DNA of 64,000 nt from Bacillota bacterium. GTDB lineage: Bacteria > Bacillota > Clostridia > Lachnospirales > Lachnospiraceae. The position numbers and the translations under genes are program-made. A model generated the notes under the pieces. It was given only the letters and a program-made list of their open reading frames with translations, made no database searches and was not told the DNA's origin. Within the stretch, counting starts at the first letter, position 1; every line of letters starts with the position of its first letter. Location: NCBI GenBank assembly GCA_023439505.1, contig JAEXNR010000052.1, forward strand, positions 62,001-126,000, given 5' to 3'. Below, piece by piece: positions 46,320 through 55,368 of this stretch.

Positions 46320-49154
46320 TTAGTTATTCTTAAGATTAAATTCGGTTACTTTTCTTTCGATTTCGTCAACAATTTCCTTATTATATTTAAGAAGCTGTTC
46401 ACCTGGATCTTCTTTTTTATCACCTACGATTGCTTTAAATGCAAAGTCTATGTATCTTGGAGTAATATAACCTCCGGGGATTTCAGGAATAGTCTTTGTT
46501 TTATCCCATTGTCTTGCTATATTCTCATATTCCGTATGCGACCAGGGGATATGCTCAAGAGCATATTTGTTAGCTGTATTATACCTTGCTGATTGCCCCA
46601 TTAAACTTTCCAATTCTCTTGCAAAGCGAAGTGAAGCTTCTCTCCCGGTCCACCATTTCATAAACTCCCATGACGCATCTTTATTTTTTGAGCTTTTCAT
46701 CATAATACAGGCACTCCCTGATGCGATGGAGGTATTATCTATTGTGCCATCTTCGCGTACCGTACCTGGAACATCCGTCATTATCCATCTTCCTCTAATT
46801 TCAGGAGCAAAGATTGAAAGTTGGTTATACTGAGTATAGTCCGTTATTGCAATCGGCATTTCACCCGTTCTAAAACGATTTGCAAAATCATAATCGACAG
46901 GCAGTTTGTAATTTGTGAAAAACTCAGTCATTTTTTTAAATGTAAATATATAGTTTTTCTCATCAAAATGGGTCTTGAAGTCCTTCAAATCATATATTTC
47001 ATAACCCTGTTGTAATAAGAACATCGAATAAATACCAAAGGCGTTGCTTCCTGCGGGTATACCAACATTCATGTTACGTTTTTGAAGCTCCGGAATAATT
47101 GTATAAAAATCATCCCAGGTTTTAGGTATTTGAAGCCCCAAACCATCAAGAATATCCGTCCTGACAAAAAGCATGTTAAAGCTGTATGTTTCGGGAAGAG
47201 CATATACACCTCCCTGTAATGTATAGGGAATTAATGCGTTAGGATTAAACTCACTCGTTATTTCATCAAATCCCGGGAATTTGCTTAAATCAACAACTGC
47301 ATTTCGAATGGCATAATTAACCGGATCACTGCCACCAACCTGCAACGCAATATCTGGACCTGTTCCCGCGAGAGTTGCTGAAAGTAGCGTTCCACCCGTG
47401 ACGAGCTTAACATCGACATTTATTCCTGTTTGAGGACTAAATGAGTCATCTACCATTTGTCTTAATATTTGAGCTTGGTCGCGTCCGCCAAGGCTTCCCG
47501 TTCCAACCCATACCACAATGTTTTTATCAGACTCGCCTACTACATCACTATTGACTTCGTAATAATCTGTTCCGAAGGTACTAAAGAACAGCTTAATATT
47601 GTGCCAAATCAATCCCAAAAATCCAGCTTCAGATTTAGGAAGCTTTGCATCAGGATTGTCAATACTAATCCAATCAAGCTCTAGTGCTTGTTTTTTTGCT
47701 TCATAAATCCATGTTGCAAGTGCACCAGTATTATCTTTAAAGCTTTTTAATTTATTTGATATTAGCTCAGGATTTTTATACATTGCATCAAGGTCAAAAA
47801 CGATACGGTCGACAACAACCATTTGTTTACCCTTTCCTCCAACAATGTCATTCATTTCCTTTGACAACCTTTTTAAAATCTCAGCTTGCTCCCCTATCAC
47901 CTTGATGGAATCAGGTATCATCTGTTCAAAATTATAATCACGGAAAACGTCAGGAGTAGGTCCGGTTATCATCAAAATGTTTCGATAAACCTCATTCAGA
48001 AGAAGTATGCTTTCTTCAATTTGTAACATGATTTTTGAAAGATCACCTAATGTAACTTCCATAGCCAGTTCATGTTCGCCCTTGGTCAAATAGAACTGAA
48101 AATCTTCATCATCATTTCCAAGTGCCTGAACCGTCCATCCATCCCTGCTGTTAAATCGTATATTTTTTGCTTCCTCAAACGGAACCTCACCATCAATACG
48201 TAATTCTCGACTAACAAAGATTCCATTCAGGGTATCCTGCTTATAACGAACCGCTATTTTATAAAGCCCATCTTCCGGTACATTAATCTTCCATGAAAGC
48301 CATGCACCAGGATCTTGCCATTTCTCTCTACCTATTTCGTTGAACTTAATCACCGATGTGGAACATGGAGACATATTAGGCGAACCTCTGTCGTACAATG
48401 GATAAATCGTAGGGTCAGATTTTTCATACGGCAGCTCCGCTTCAATTTTTACTTTGGATTCGGCTTTTGTGTATCCCTTTTCACCATAAAGTATTTTTAT
48501 TTCGTCGTATGTAGGAATCCTTTGAACAGGAACTAATTCAATTGACTTAATACCCATCGCTTCTTTTACGGATTCCAACCTCAAAGTATGTCTTCCCTTT
48601 TCGATATAAAATTCAAGTGGTTCGCTAACATAACCAAGTGAATCCCTCAAATAAATGCTTTTACCCGTGAACTTTTCTATTTGCTTTGGACGTATATCAT
48701 TCCCCAATTTGTCTTGCTTAATCTCTCCTTCATCAACATAAATTCTGGAGAATTTCAAGTTGGAGGCTTCTGCAAATGGTATATCGCCGTCTATATAGAG
48801 TATTCTTTCAGCTGTATCTCCCTTGGATGGAACGGTTTGGTAATTTACAATAATATTGTATAGTCCGCTCTCACCAACCTCAAAATCCCATTCCGCAAAT
48901 CCAGTCTCATCTGTTAACAAGTATTCGCTATTGTTTTCATTTTTAACATTACTTGTATTCTTATTCGTAAGCGATGATATTCCATCTATAACAATGTGCT
49001 CTTTTGCGCTCTGCATATTGATATAATTTTTTTGATAATCGGAATACTTTTCCTGATTCCAAACTTCATTTTCACTTGCGAATGCCTGGTTTGTCGCAGT
49101 GAATGTTACCATTCCACAGAACATAGCTAATCCTAACATCCATTTTATTTTCAC
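46320..49154 (-). CDS. Large solute-binding protein fused to carbohydrate-binding-like domains
   Basis: A 944-residue exported protein. Signal peptide with an AFA-S cleavage site (about 27) and no lipobox. Two similar beta-sandwich regions follow (about 35-210 and 225-375), each with the pattern 'W..NV...G.Y.I.V.Y......R.L.IDG..PF.EA.N..F': see GLYNIIVNYQT and ERILYIDGDIPFAEASNLKF, then GLYKIAVRYKQ and SRELRIDGEVPFEEAKNIRF. A helical linker (about 380-530) leads to a family-1 solute-binding domain (about 550-930, IVVWVGTGSLGGRDQAQILR, GTGPDIALQVGG). First gene of operon B and partner of permease pair 1. Typical binding proteins are 400-550 residues with a lipobox, so size, fusion and missing lipid anchor are all unusual. 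The beta domains may grip polysaccharide or cell wall. Confidence 0.85.
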   Translation of the reverse strand: MKIKWMLGLAMFCGMVTFTATNQAFASENEVWNQEKYSDYQKNYINMQSAKEHIVIDGISSLTNKNTSNVKNENNSEYLLTDETGFAEWDFEVGESGLYNIIVNYQTVPSKGDTAERILYIDGDIPFAEASNLKFSRIYVDEGEIKQDKLGNDIRPKQIEKFTGKSIYLRDSLGYVSEPLEFYIEKGRHTLRLESVKEAMGIKSIELVPVQRIPTYDEIKILYGEKGYTKAESKVKIEAELPYEKSDPTIYPLYDRGSPNMSPCSTSVIKFNEIGREKWQDPGAWLSWKINVPEDGLYKIAVRYKQDTLNGIFVSRELRIDGEVPFEEAKNIRFNSRDGWTVQALGNDDEDFQFYLTKGEHELAMEVTLGDLSKIMLQIEESILLLNEVYRNILMITGPTPDVFRDYNFEQMIPDSIKVIGEQAEILKRLSKEMNDIVGGKGKQMVVVDRIVFDLDAMYKNPELISNKLKSFKDNTGALATWIYEAKKQALELDWISIDNPDAKLPKSEAGFLGLIWHNIKLFFSTFGTDYYEVNSDVVGESDKNIVVWVGTGSLGGRDQAQILRQMVDDSFSPQTGINVDVKLVTGGTLLSATLAGTGPDIALQVGGSDPVNYAIRNAVVDLSKFPGFDEITSEFNPNALIPYTLQGGVYALPETYSFNMLFVRTDILDGLGLQIPKTWDDFYTIIPELQKRNMNVGIPAGSNAFGIYSMFLLQQGYEIYDLKDFKTHFDEKNYIFTFKKMTEFFTNYKLPVDYDFANRFRTGEMPIAITDYTQYNQLSIFAPEIRGRWIMTDVPGTVREDGTIDNTSIASGSACIMMKSSKNKDASWEFMKWWTGREASLRFARELESLMGQSARYNTANKYALEHIPWSHTEYENIARQWDKTKTIPEIPGGYITPRYIDFAFKAIVGDKKEDPGEQLLKYNKEIVDEIERKVTEFNLKNN

Positions 49155-49188
49155 AATAATCCTCCATTTATTTTAATTTATCTTGAAC

Positions 49189-49225
49189 TTGGTATGTAAC
49201 TAAAAATGAAAAGCTACCATACCAA
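49189..49225. promoter_or_regulatory. Second TTGGTATG/CATACCAA inverted repeat in the operon B leader
   Basis: TTGGTATG (49189-49196) and CATACCAA (49218-49225) are perfectly inverted, 21 bp apart, 35 bp upstream of the first operon B gene. The half-sites match those at 49407-49442 and 29054-29101, so this may be an auxiliary operator for the same repressor. Confidence 0.55.
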
Positions 49226-49406
49226 ATTTAAATTTTACTAGGTTGTTAAGTGAATTTATTAATACCGTACAAAACTGTGATTCAGATTTTGAGTAAACCA
49301 AGATAAACTTTGTAATACCTATTAGCAAGTACTTGCTGAATTTAGATTTATATAAAATATTACTTATTTAGAAATAAATACCATTTTTAATATCTTAAAT
49401 CAGTTT

Positions 49407-49490
49407 GTTTGGTATGTTATTTTGAAATATTATATACCAAACTTTTATTTTGACATATTTTAATATATACCATGCACAAACTAATGTCAA
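49407..49490 (-). promoter_or_regulatory. Promoter and operator of operon B
   Basis: On the minus strand TTGACA (49490-49485), 17 bp and TATATT (49467-49462) form a near-consensus promoter. Immediately downstream GTTTGGTAT (49407-49415) and ATACCAAAC (49434-49442) form a perfect 9-bp inverted repeat with an 18-bp gap. The same arrangement and much of the flanking sequence recur at 28951-29160. The rest of 49155-49795 is AT-rich and without a gene. Confidence 0.8.
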
Positions 49491-49795
49491 TACAAATTTA
49501 ATAATCACCAAAGAATGTTTTTCTCAATTAAAAAACTATAAAAAATCACCAAATACTATCTGAAGTTCTGCTTTTTTCTGAAAAAAAAGAATTCCTGATT
49601 TTTTCATTAAAGTTACATTAAAAGAGAATCAAATTACTGAAAGCGGTAGTATTTTTATGGTGGATATTCTATAATGAGACAAACTGACTATCATTGTTAT
49701 CTATGTCAGATCGCAGAACCTATCCTACAGAAAAAGGGACACATAACTCCCCTTTTCTGTACAAAAATCTATTTTTAAAGAAACAGGGGGTTAAG

Positions 49796-50152
49796 ATGAG
49801 TAGAAGAGTAAGAGTAAAGCCGGGAAAAGCCCAATCTGTAAGCGGTTTTTTTGCCGGTCTGGTATTTGTCCTTATCGGACTGTTTGTCGTTGTGCCGACC
49901 TTTGGTCCTTTCGGACTTTTATGGACGTTATTCGCTATTATTATGACTGCGACGAACGGGGTAAATGCATTTTCCAAAAAGGGAATTGCTACTCATGAAA
50001 TTACAATAGAGGACAATGTTTCACAGGAGATCAGCTACAGTCAAAAGACTGCACAAGAGCGGTTGAATGAACTGCAGGCACTCTATGACAAAGGTATGAT
50101 TACCTACGAAGAATATCAGTCAAAGCGCAAGCAAATCTTAGAAGACATCTAA
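49796..50152 (+). CDS. Small membrane protein with C-terminal SHOCT domain
   Basis: A 118-residue protein: basic N-terminus, one long or two short hydrophobic segments (about 15-58, GFFAGLVFVLIGLFVVVPTF and LLWTLFAIIMTAT), then a C-terminal SHOCT motif (about 87-118, RLNELQALYDKGMITYEEYQ and KRKQILEDI). SHOCT tails are short helical pairs found on many otherwise unrelated proteins and may mediate oligomerisation. An in-frame ATG lies 102 bases upstream, but only the ATG at 49796 has a ribosome site (AGGGGG, 5-6 bases away). It stands alone between the glycan operon promoter and an AraC-type gene on the other strand. Specific function unknown. Confidence 0.85.
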   Translation: MSRRVRVKPGKAQSVSGFFAGLVFVLIGLFVVVPTFGPFGLLWTLFAIIMTATNGVNAFSKKGIATHEITIEDNVSQEISYSQKTAQERLNELQALYDKGMITYEEYQSKRKQILEDI

Positions 50153-50217
50153 GGCATAAATCATTCTTTTTTCGGCCTCATGTAACTATATTAAAGTGCC
50201 GGGAGGATAACAAGAGA

Positions 50218-50257
50218 TGCCGCAGACAGGGTTTGATCCTTCCCCCTGTCTGCGGCA
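50218..50257. terminator. 14-bp hairpin between convergent genes
   Basis: TGCCGCAGACAGGG (50218-50231) pairs perfectly with CCCTGTCTGCGGCA (50244-50257) around 12 bases. It separates the SHOCT gene from the convergent AraC-type gene; the minus-strand side continues with a T-rich tail. Confidence 0.8.
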
Positions 50258-50314
50258 CCTCCTTCTCCTGGTATGGTATAAGGTCATCCTTTAGACAATG
50301 ACATACATCTTCAT

Positions 50315-51841
50315 TTATTCTAACTGCTTTGCCACTTCCAATAGGCAGATAACGGCTTTCGCTTCATTCTCACGGGCTCTGTCAATCAGGACCGCGATTT
50401 CTCTTCGCACCCTGGGATCTGCAAATTGCTTTGCGGTCTGTTCATTCAGTTCAAAGCCTCCCTTGAGCTCATTCATCCTGTATGCATAATCTGCCGCTTG
50501 TCTGAAATATCCTGCGGCACGCTTGCACTGCTCTGCCACCGATGGATATTCTCTTCCGATCCACTCTATGAAACGAGCTGCATAAGCACGCCCTTCTCCG
50601 ACCATATCCTGGGCATCATTCTGACACATCAGCCGCTCGAAGAGGATCTGCAGAACCGCATTCGGTGAAAGTTCCCGGTCCCCACGAATAGCTTCGGCCC
50701 AAAGTTCGTATGCCTTCTGCCCTCCTGCATATACCTCGGGTGTAGCTCTGTCCTCTCTGTTCACTTCTATCTTATCTTTGGTGAGCAGTTCTATCGCCTG
50801 ATTAAGAATTCCCCTGATATCGGCACATTCCTCCTGTTTCTCTCCCACAGAGATCAGCGCGGTGGTCATCTCATTCTCCCACCAGGATTTTGTAATAAAA
50901 TATCCTGTTTCATCCTGCTCTACATCCTTGGCAAATTCCTGATTATCCTGAAAACAGTTCCAGCCAAGCAGGGTCTCCCCCTTATCCCTGTAACCGGTGA
51001 TCAGACATGCCTCCGGCGGCCCGATGATTCCCAGTGCAATCACCGGTCTCCCCTCATCAATTTCTGACTTGATAACCTCTATAAAGCCCTGCTTATGGGA
51101 ATCCCTGCGCTTTAAGATCCGATAAGAGCGTCCTGCTGCCTGAAATGCCTTTCTAAAGACCTCATAGCTGTCCTCATAAATATTTCTAATATCCACATTG
51201 CCGCCATCCCAATATGCCATATTCCAGCGCAGCCGGAAGGAGGCACCGGTTGCCGCCATAATATAGGAATAATCAATCTGCTGTCCCATATAGTTTAAGC
51301 ATGCCTTCAATGCGACACAAAATGGGGTACATTCTCCGCAGCTATATGCTACCTTTGGTACTCCGTACAAAATACAGCTTTCCTCTGTTTTACACATACT
51401 TGTCATATCATTATCATCCTTCCATATTCCGGACGGCAAAGATATGTTCTTTCTCTCTTTTATGATCACCGGAGCAAATATTCCGATTGCGATTCGTTTT
51501 CTTCCGACACTGATACTGCAGGAGCTTGAACGAACCTGGGAAGGCAGATGATCCGTACCGCGTTTGAATGCTCTGGTAAAGGTGTCATAGTTCTCAAACA
51601 TATACTCTGTGGCAATCTCGGTAAGGCTTTTCCCGGTATGAATGATTTCAAAGGCTGAATTGGCAAGTCTACGCTGCAGAATATATCTGGACATGGAGAT
51701 GCCGGTACATTCCTTGAAGGTCTCTCTGATATGACGATAAGAAAAACCAAGGGTCTTCTCCAGCTCCGAATACCTGATCTGCTCCTTCAGCCTTGTCTCA
51801 ATGAAGGTCGTCGTTGACCATATAAAGTTTGAATAGTCCAT
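50315..51841 (-). CDS. AraC-family regulator with C39/BtrH-like C-terminal domain
   Basis: A 508-residue regulator with the AraC-type double helix-turn-helix at the N-terminus (about 5-103: YSELEKTLGFSYRHIRETFK, then LTEIATEYMFENYDTFTRAF and LPSQVR). The rest is a large C-terminal domain. Its start, YSCGECTPFCVALKACLNYM (about 171-190), resembles papain-like C39/BtrH folds, with later GRPVIALGIIGPPEACLITGY (about 262-282) and a helical tail. AraC proteins usually carry the HTH at the C-terminus, so the reversed order with a peptidase-like sensor is notable. The domain may bind a peptide or acyl ligand; catalysis is uncertain. It is divergent from blaI and starts 210 bp away from it. Confidence 0.85.
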   Translation of the reverse strand: MDYSNFIWSTTTFIETRLKEQIRYSELEKTLGFSYRHIRETFKECTGISMSRYILQRRLANSAFEIIHTGKSLTEIATEYMFENYDTFTRAFKRGTDHLPSQVRSSSCSISVGRKRIAIGIFAPVIIKERKNISLPSGIWKDDNDMTSMCKTEESCILYGVPKVAYSCGECTPFCVALKACLNYMGQQIDYSYIMAATGASFRLRWNMAYWDGGNVDIRNIYEDSYEVFRKAFQAAGRSYRILKRRDSHKQGFIEVIKSEIDEGRPVIALGIIGPPEACLITGYRDKGETLLGWNCFQDNQEFAKDVEQDETGYFITKSWWENEMTTALISVGEKQEECADIRGILNQAIELLTKDKIEVNREDRATPEVYAGGQKAYELWAEAIRGDRELSPNAVLQILFERLMCQNDAQDMVGEGRAYAARFIEWIGREYPSVAEQCKRAAGYFRQAADYAYRMNELKGGFELNEQTAKQFADPRVRREIAVLIDRARENEAKAVICLLEVAKQLE

Positions 51842-51977
51842 CTTTTCACCGCCTCTTTGTTCTTCTTCCGGAAGATATTCTAATTATAACAGAACCGGCA
51901 ATAATTACTCGATTTTTTTGACCCTCTTCTTCTGCCGGTATATGAAAACATTTATTAAAATATTTCCAATTCTACCA

Positions 51978-52034
51978 TTGACAATTCAGGTCTATCGTAG
52001 TAGACTTACTATATTAGGTCTATTACAATAAACC
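51978..52034 (+). promoter_or_regulatory. Promoter and two dyads ahead of blaI-like gene
   Basis: TTGACA (51978-51983) is followed at 17 bp by a weak TAGACT. GTCTA-6-TAGAC (51990-52005) overlaps this promoter and GGTCTATTACAATAAACC (52017-52034) is a near-palindrome just before the ribosome site. Two dyads spanning the promoter of a BlaI-family gene are the usual autoregulatory arrangement. Confidence 0.7.
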
Positions 52035-52051
52035 AAAGGAGGATCCGGGAT

Positions 52052-52441
52052 ATGGAAGAATTCAAATTATTTGATGCGGAATATAAATTTATGAATATCA
52101 TCTGGGAAGAGGAGCCGATTAATTCCACCCATCTGGTAAAACTTTGCCTTACTACGCTGGGCTGGAAGAAGTCCACCACTTATACCGTCCTTAAGAAGCT
52201 ATGTGAACGCGGATATCTGAAGAATCAGGATGCCACCGTCACATCTCTGGTGAAAAAAGAGGAGATTCAGCGTTACGAAAGTAATGCCGTGGTCGAGAAA
52301 GCCTTTGGCGGTTCTCTTCCCAAGTTTCTGACCGCCTTTTTAAACGAAAGAAGGCTGAGCCAGGAGGAGTTAAAGGAATTAAAGCAGATTATTGAAAAAG
52401 GGATGGGAGAATTATCTCCTGAGAGAGAGGAGGAGCTTTAA
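52052..52441 (+). CDS. BlaI/MecI/CopY-family repressor
   Basis: A 129-residue winged-helix repressor: YKFMNIIWEEEPINSTHLVK, then the recognition helix region LGWKKSTTYTVLKKLCERGYL (about 36-57) and a C-terminal dimerisation helix (about 95-125, LNERRLSQEELKELKQIIEK). The start has AAAGGAGGA upstream. Its TAA is immediately followed by the ATG of the M56 peptidase gene, which would inactivate it by proteolysis in the BlaR1-type scheme. The two dyads at 51990-52034 are its likely binding sites. Despite the family name, no beta-lactamase or penicillin-binding gene is nearby. Confidence 0.92.
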   Translation: MEEFKLFDAEYKFMNIIWEEEPINSTHLVKLCLTTLGWKKSTTYTVLKKLCERGYLKNQDATVTSLVKKEEIQRYESNAVVEKAFGGSLPKFLTAFLNERRLSQEELKELKQIIEKGMGELSPEREEEL

Positions 52442-54724
52442 ATGAACCTGTTACGCGGCCTGTTGATCCAAATACTGAATATGAGCATCACTGCCTCTTG
52501 TGTGGCCGGAGGCGTCATCCTCCTGCGATTATGTTTAAGAAAATCCCCAAAGATCTTTTCCTATTGTCTGTGGCTTGCCGTATTATTTCGCCTCATTTGC
52601 CCTTTTTCCTTTGCCTCAACCTTTAGTCTGATGGGATTGTTTCCCGCTTCACTCCAGGAGACGACGCAGAAATTAAAGGAAGACATTCCCGCTAATTCGG
52701 TGGAACAGCAATCCGGTGCACCTGCTCCCGCCTTCTCTTCCGGCAATCCTATACAAGCTCCCCTCCCTGCTCCACTCTCCCCGCGTCCCCCGATAAAGCC
52801 TGACCTTCTGTTTTTCCTCAGTATTGTCTGGTTAATCGGTGTCCTCCTGCTCCTCCTCCACAGTCTTATCGCCTATGGGAGATTAAAAAACAGATTATCG
52901 ACAGCTACCCTTGTCACAGACCGGATTTATGAAACCGACCGGATTCCCACTGCCTTTGTCTTTGGATTTCTCTCCCCAAAAATCTATCTTCCTTTGGGAA
53001 TTGAACCGGGACGCCTTCCTTATATTCTGGCTCATGAGCGGCATCATATCCACCGGCGGGATTATCTGGTTAAGGTACTTGCTTATCTTGCCTTATGCCT
53101 TCACTGGTTTAATCCCCTCCTCTGGATTAGCTTTGAACTGATGAGCAGAGATCTTGAGATGTCCTGTGATGAATATGTACTCAAGAAACTGGGCGGTGAA
53201 ATACGAACAGATTATTCCGCTTCCCTGCTTTCCTTCTCAGCAAAGACCGCTTATCCATCTCTCCTCAGCCCGCTGGCCTTCGGGGAAAACCATGCCAGGG
53301 CAAGAATTAAGAACGTGATGAATTATAAAAGGCCTCCTTTTTGGATTTTGCTTTCCTCCCTCTGTATTGTGATCATTACTGCCTTTTGCCTGATTGCCAA
53401 TCCCGGTGCCAGTGAAGACTTTTCTCTGGATCATACCATGGCCGGGGCAAATACGTTCACCACAAAAGAAAAAGACTTAATCAAAATCGGGACCGCAGCC
53501 TTTGATCATTACTATTCCAGTTTTAAAGGAGCCGACATCCCCGAAAAATACCGCCTTCTAAGCTACCAGCTCATGGATTTGTCCGTTGTGGCAGGAGATG
53601 ATTTAGAGTTTTGCATAGGTTTTACTTATGATTATACAACGTCGGGTGACTATTTTATCAGTGCCAACGGCAGCGGAGTACCAGGGCAGGATGGCGGCTA
53701 TGTCTGGACGGACTGCTATTCGGAGTTTCGCATCAAGCGACTTGATGAGACCAACTATGAGATTGTAAATGTGGGAACAGGGGGAGGCGCTCAGGGATTA
53801 CCTCTCAATACGATGGATCCTTCCGGCAATCCGAAAGAAATCTCCGGAGCGCTTTCTCCTGATACTGATCAAGAAAAATCACAGGATATGTTATCCCAGC
53901 CGGTCAGCGAAGAAACCAAAGCTCTGATCGAGACAAATCTGGAAGAAATCATGTCCTCTCCAAAGGACGCTTCCAATCCGGGGGATTATATCAATGCCCA
54001 CCAGATGGCATATGAAACCATCCTGAAATATAGCGGGGAGGAGGGTCTTTATTATATGTTATCCCAATTTGCATCCGGTAACGCAGATGGCCTTCGGGGA
54101 TGGCTTCTCATGAAGCTGTGTATCGATCTGTTGGGGAACAGAGTTGATTCTTCCCTGACCTATTCCTCCCCCCAGGAATGGTATGACAATCTTCATATCA
54201 GAACAGAGGTATTCCTCCCGGATTATACTTATGACGGAACGGATCCCATAGAGAAGCTGGTATATACCACCGAACTTCAAAAGTACACCGACTCCAAACG
54301 GGGATTTACCGTAATTGCTCCAAAGATTTTCGATCGTGTAAAAGAGGATGACTTACTGAAGGTAATTGTCACTACCTATCGTGCAACCTACAAGCTTTAT
54401 GAGAATTCCCTGTATCAGGAAAGCGCCAGCCTGGTTCCGGCTGCCCTTACCTTCCGGATGGACGCACAGGGTAATTATACCTTATTGGAAACAGCCTATG
54501 CTCTGGATGGAGCAGATTTCGCATCCTCTATTCGCGATTTTTGTACCATGCCGGTATCCGCTAAAGAGATACCCGGCTTAGCAGATACCCTCCTGCAACA
54601 ATATGGACAGAATAAAGAGATCGGTGATCTTCAACTGGAGAACCTGAAAAAGCACCTGAAAGCAAATCACCTTACCAACATCACCTATTACTCCTATAAC
54701 GGAGAAGTAATTTTCAAACAATAA
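52442..54724 (+). CDS. M56 (BlaR1-like) membrane metallopeptidase
   Basis: A 760-residue integral membrane zinc peptidase. Three N-terminal TM helices (within 1-135), then the cytoplasmic peptidase with PTAFVFGFLSPKIYLP, HERHH (HExxH-type zinc site, about 197-201) and MSRDLEMSCDEYVL, then a fourth TM (about 298-315). The large extracytoplasmic part (about 320-760) lacks the SxxK penicillin-binding transpeptidase signature of BlaR1/MecR1, so it must sense something else. It reads YYSSFKGADIPEKYRLLSYQ, NYEIVNVGTGGGAQGLP and DYINAHQMAYETILKYS. Coupled directly to the BlaI-type repressor. A proline-rich linker (about 92-118) lies between TM2 and TM3. Confidence 0.9.
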   Translation: MNLLRGLLIQILNMSITASCVAGGVILLRLCLRKSPKIFSYCLWLAVLFRLICPFSFASTFSLMGLFPASLQETTQKLKEDIPANSVEQQSGAPAPAFSSGNPIQAPLPAPLSPRPPIKPDLLFFLSIVWLIGVLLLLLHSLIAYGRLKNRLSTATLVTDRIYETDRIPTAFVFGFLSPKIYLPLGIEPGRLPYILAHERHHIHRRDYLVKVLAYLALCLHWFNPLLWISFELMSRDLEMSCDEYVLKKLGGEIRTDYSASLLSFSAKTAYPSLLSPLAFGENHARARIKNVMNYKRPPFWILLSSLCIVIITAFCLIANPGASEDFSLDHTMAGANTFTTKEKDLIKIGTAAFDHYYSSFKGADIPEKYRLLSYQLMDLSVVAGDDLEFCIGFTYDYTTSGDYFISANGSGVPGQDGGYVWTDCYSEFRIKRLDETNYEIVNVGTGGGAQGLPLNTMDPSGNPKEISGALSPDTDQEKSQDMLSQPVSEETKALIETNLEEIMSSPKDASNPGDYINAHQMAYETILKYSGEEGLYYMLSQFASGNADGLRGWLLMKLCIDLLGNRVDSSLTYSSPQEWYDNLHIRTEVFLPDYTYDGTDPIEKLVYTTELQKYTDSKRGFTVIAPKIFDRVKEDDLLKVIVTTYRATYKLYENSLYQESASLVPAALTFRMDAQGNYTLLETAYALDGADFASSIRDFCTMPVSAKEIPGLADTLLQQYGQNKEIGDLQLENLKKHLKANHLTNITYYSYNGEVIFKQ

Positions 54725-54726
54725 AA

Positions 54727-54802
54727 AAAGACCGTCCCTGATGCACTTTCAAAAGAACAATGGCTATGATTGTATCTTTAAACCTGCATAGGGACGGTCT
54801 TT
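54727..54802. terminator. Terminator between convergent M56 and SRAP genes
   Basis: AAAGACCGTCCCT (54727-54739) pairs perfectly with AGGGACGGTCTTT (54790-54802), with a smaller inner TGCA pairing and a long loop. It overlaps the SRAP stop codon and follows the M56 stop by three bases, serving both transcripts. Confidence 0.75.
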
Positions 54803-55368
54803 CACATTATTTCCCGGACAAGCATCGGGGGGATTTGATGCAGGATTTCGTTGGTTACCCTTTGATCCAGAATCCAGTCCTCTACTTCTGCTTTTTTAAG
54901 AACCAGGGGCATACGGGTATGCACCTCCTGCATAGATTCATTGGCCTGCGTGGTAAGGATCACAAATCTGATTTCCTCCCTGACCACGGTATAGAGTCCG
55001 GCCATGTACAATGCACCGGTTCCCTCCAGGCGGAATAAGAATTTCTGTTTCCTTGCATCCCACTCATAGAAGCCGGTAGAAGGAATGACGCATCTCCTGT
55101 TTAACAGACTCTCTCTGAAGGTTCTCTTCTCAAAGGCAGTCTCCGATCTCGCATTAATTATCACACCTTTTTGATCAAATTTTGGGAATCCCCAGCTGCT
55201 GATCTGCGGTGTCACTTCTTCTTTCTCCGCTACCAAAATCGGTACCTGCTCCGTTGGAAACACCTCTCCTGTTTTGACTTGCTTCCCATGAAGTTTTGCA
55301 TTCAGCTTTTCTAAAATCTCATATATTTCTTCACTCTGCTCCACTGTAAAATTATATCTTCCGCACAT
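54802..55368 (-). CDS. SRAP/HMCES-family abasic-site DNA-protein crosslinker (YedK-like)
   Basis: A 188-residue SOS-response-associated protein that forms a covalent bond with abasic sites in single-stranded DNA. The start is set at 55368 because the conserved Cys must be residue 2 after Met removal (MCGRYNF) and a GGAAAGG site lies upstream; an ATG six codons earlier is in frame but would bury the Cys. Other active-site residues are present: Asn in VIINARSETA, Glu in GFYEWD and His in VHTRMPLVL. Length and order match the family. It stands alone on its strand and is convergent with the M56 gene. Confidence 0.93.
   Translation of the reverse strand: MCGRYNFTVEQSEEIYEILEKLNAKLHGKQVKTGEVFPTEQVPILVAEKEEVTPQISSWGFPKFDQKGVIINARSETAFEKRTFRESLLNRRCVIPSTGFYEWDARKQKFLFRLEGTGALYMAGLYTVVREEIRFVILTTQANESMQEVHTRMPLVLKKAEVEDWILDQRVTNEILHQIPPMLVREIM

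Noticed and set aside
52052..54724. Beta-lactam resistance cassette
   Set aside because: Only the regulator families match. There is no beta-lactamase or PBP gene and the sensor lacks a transpeptidase motif.
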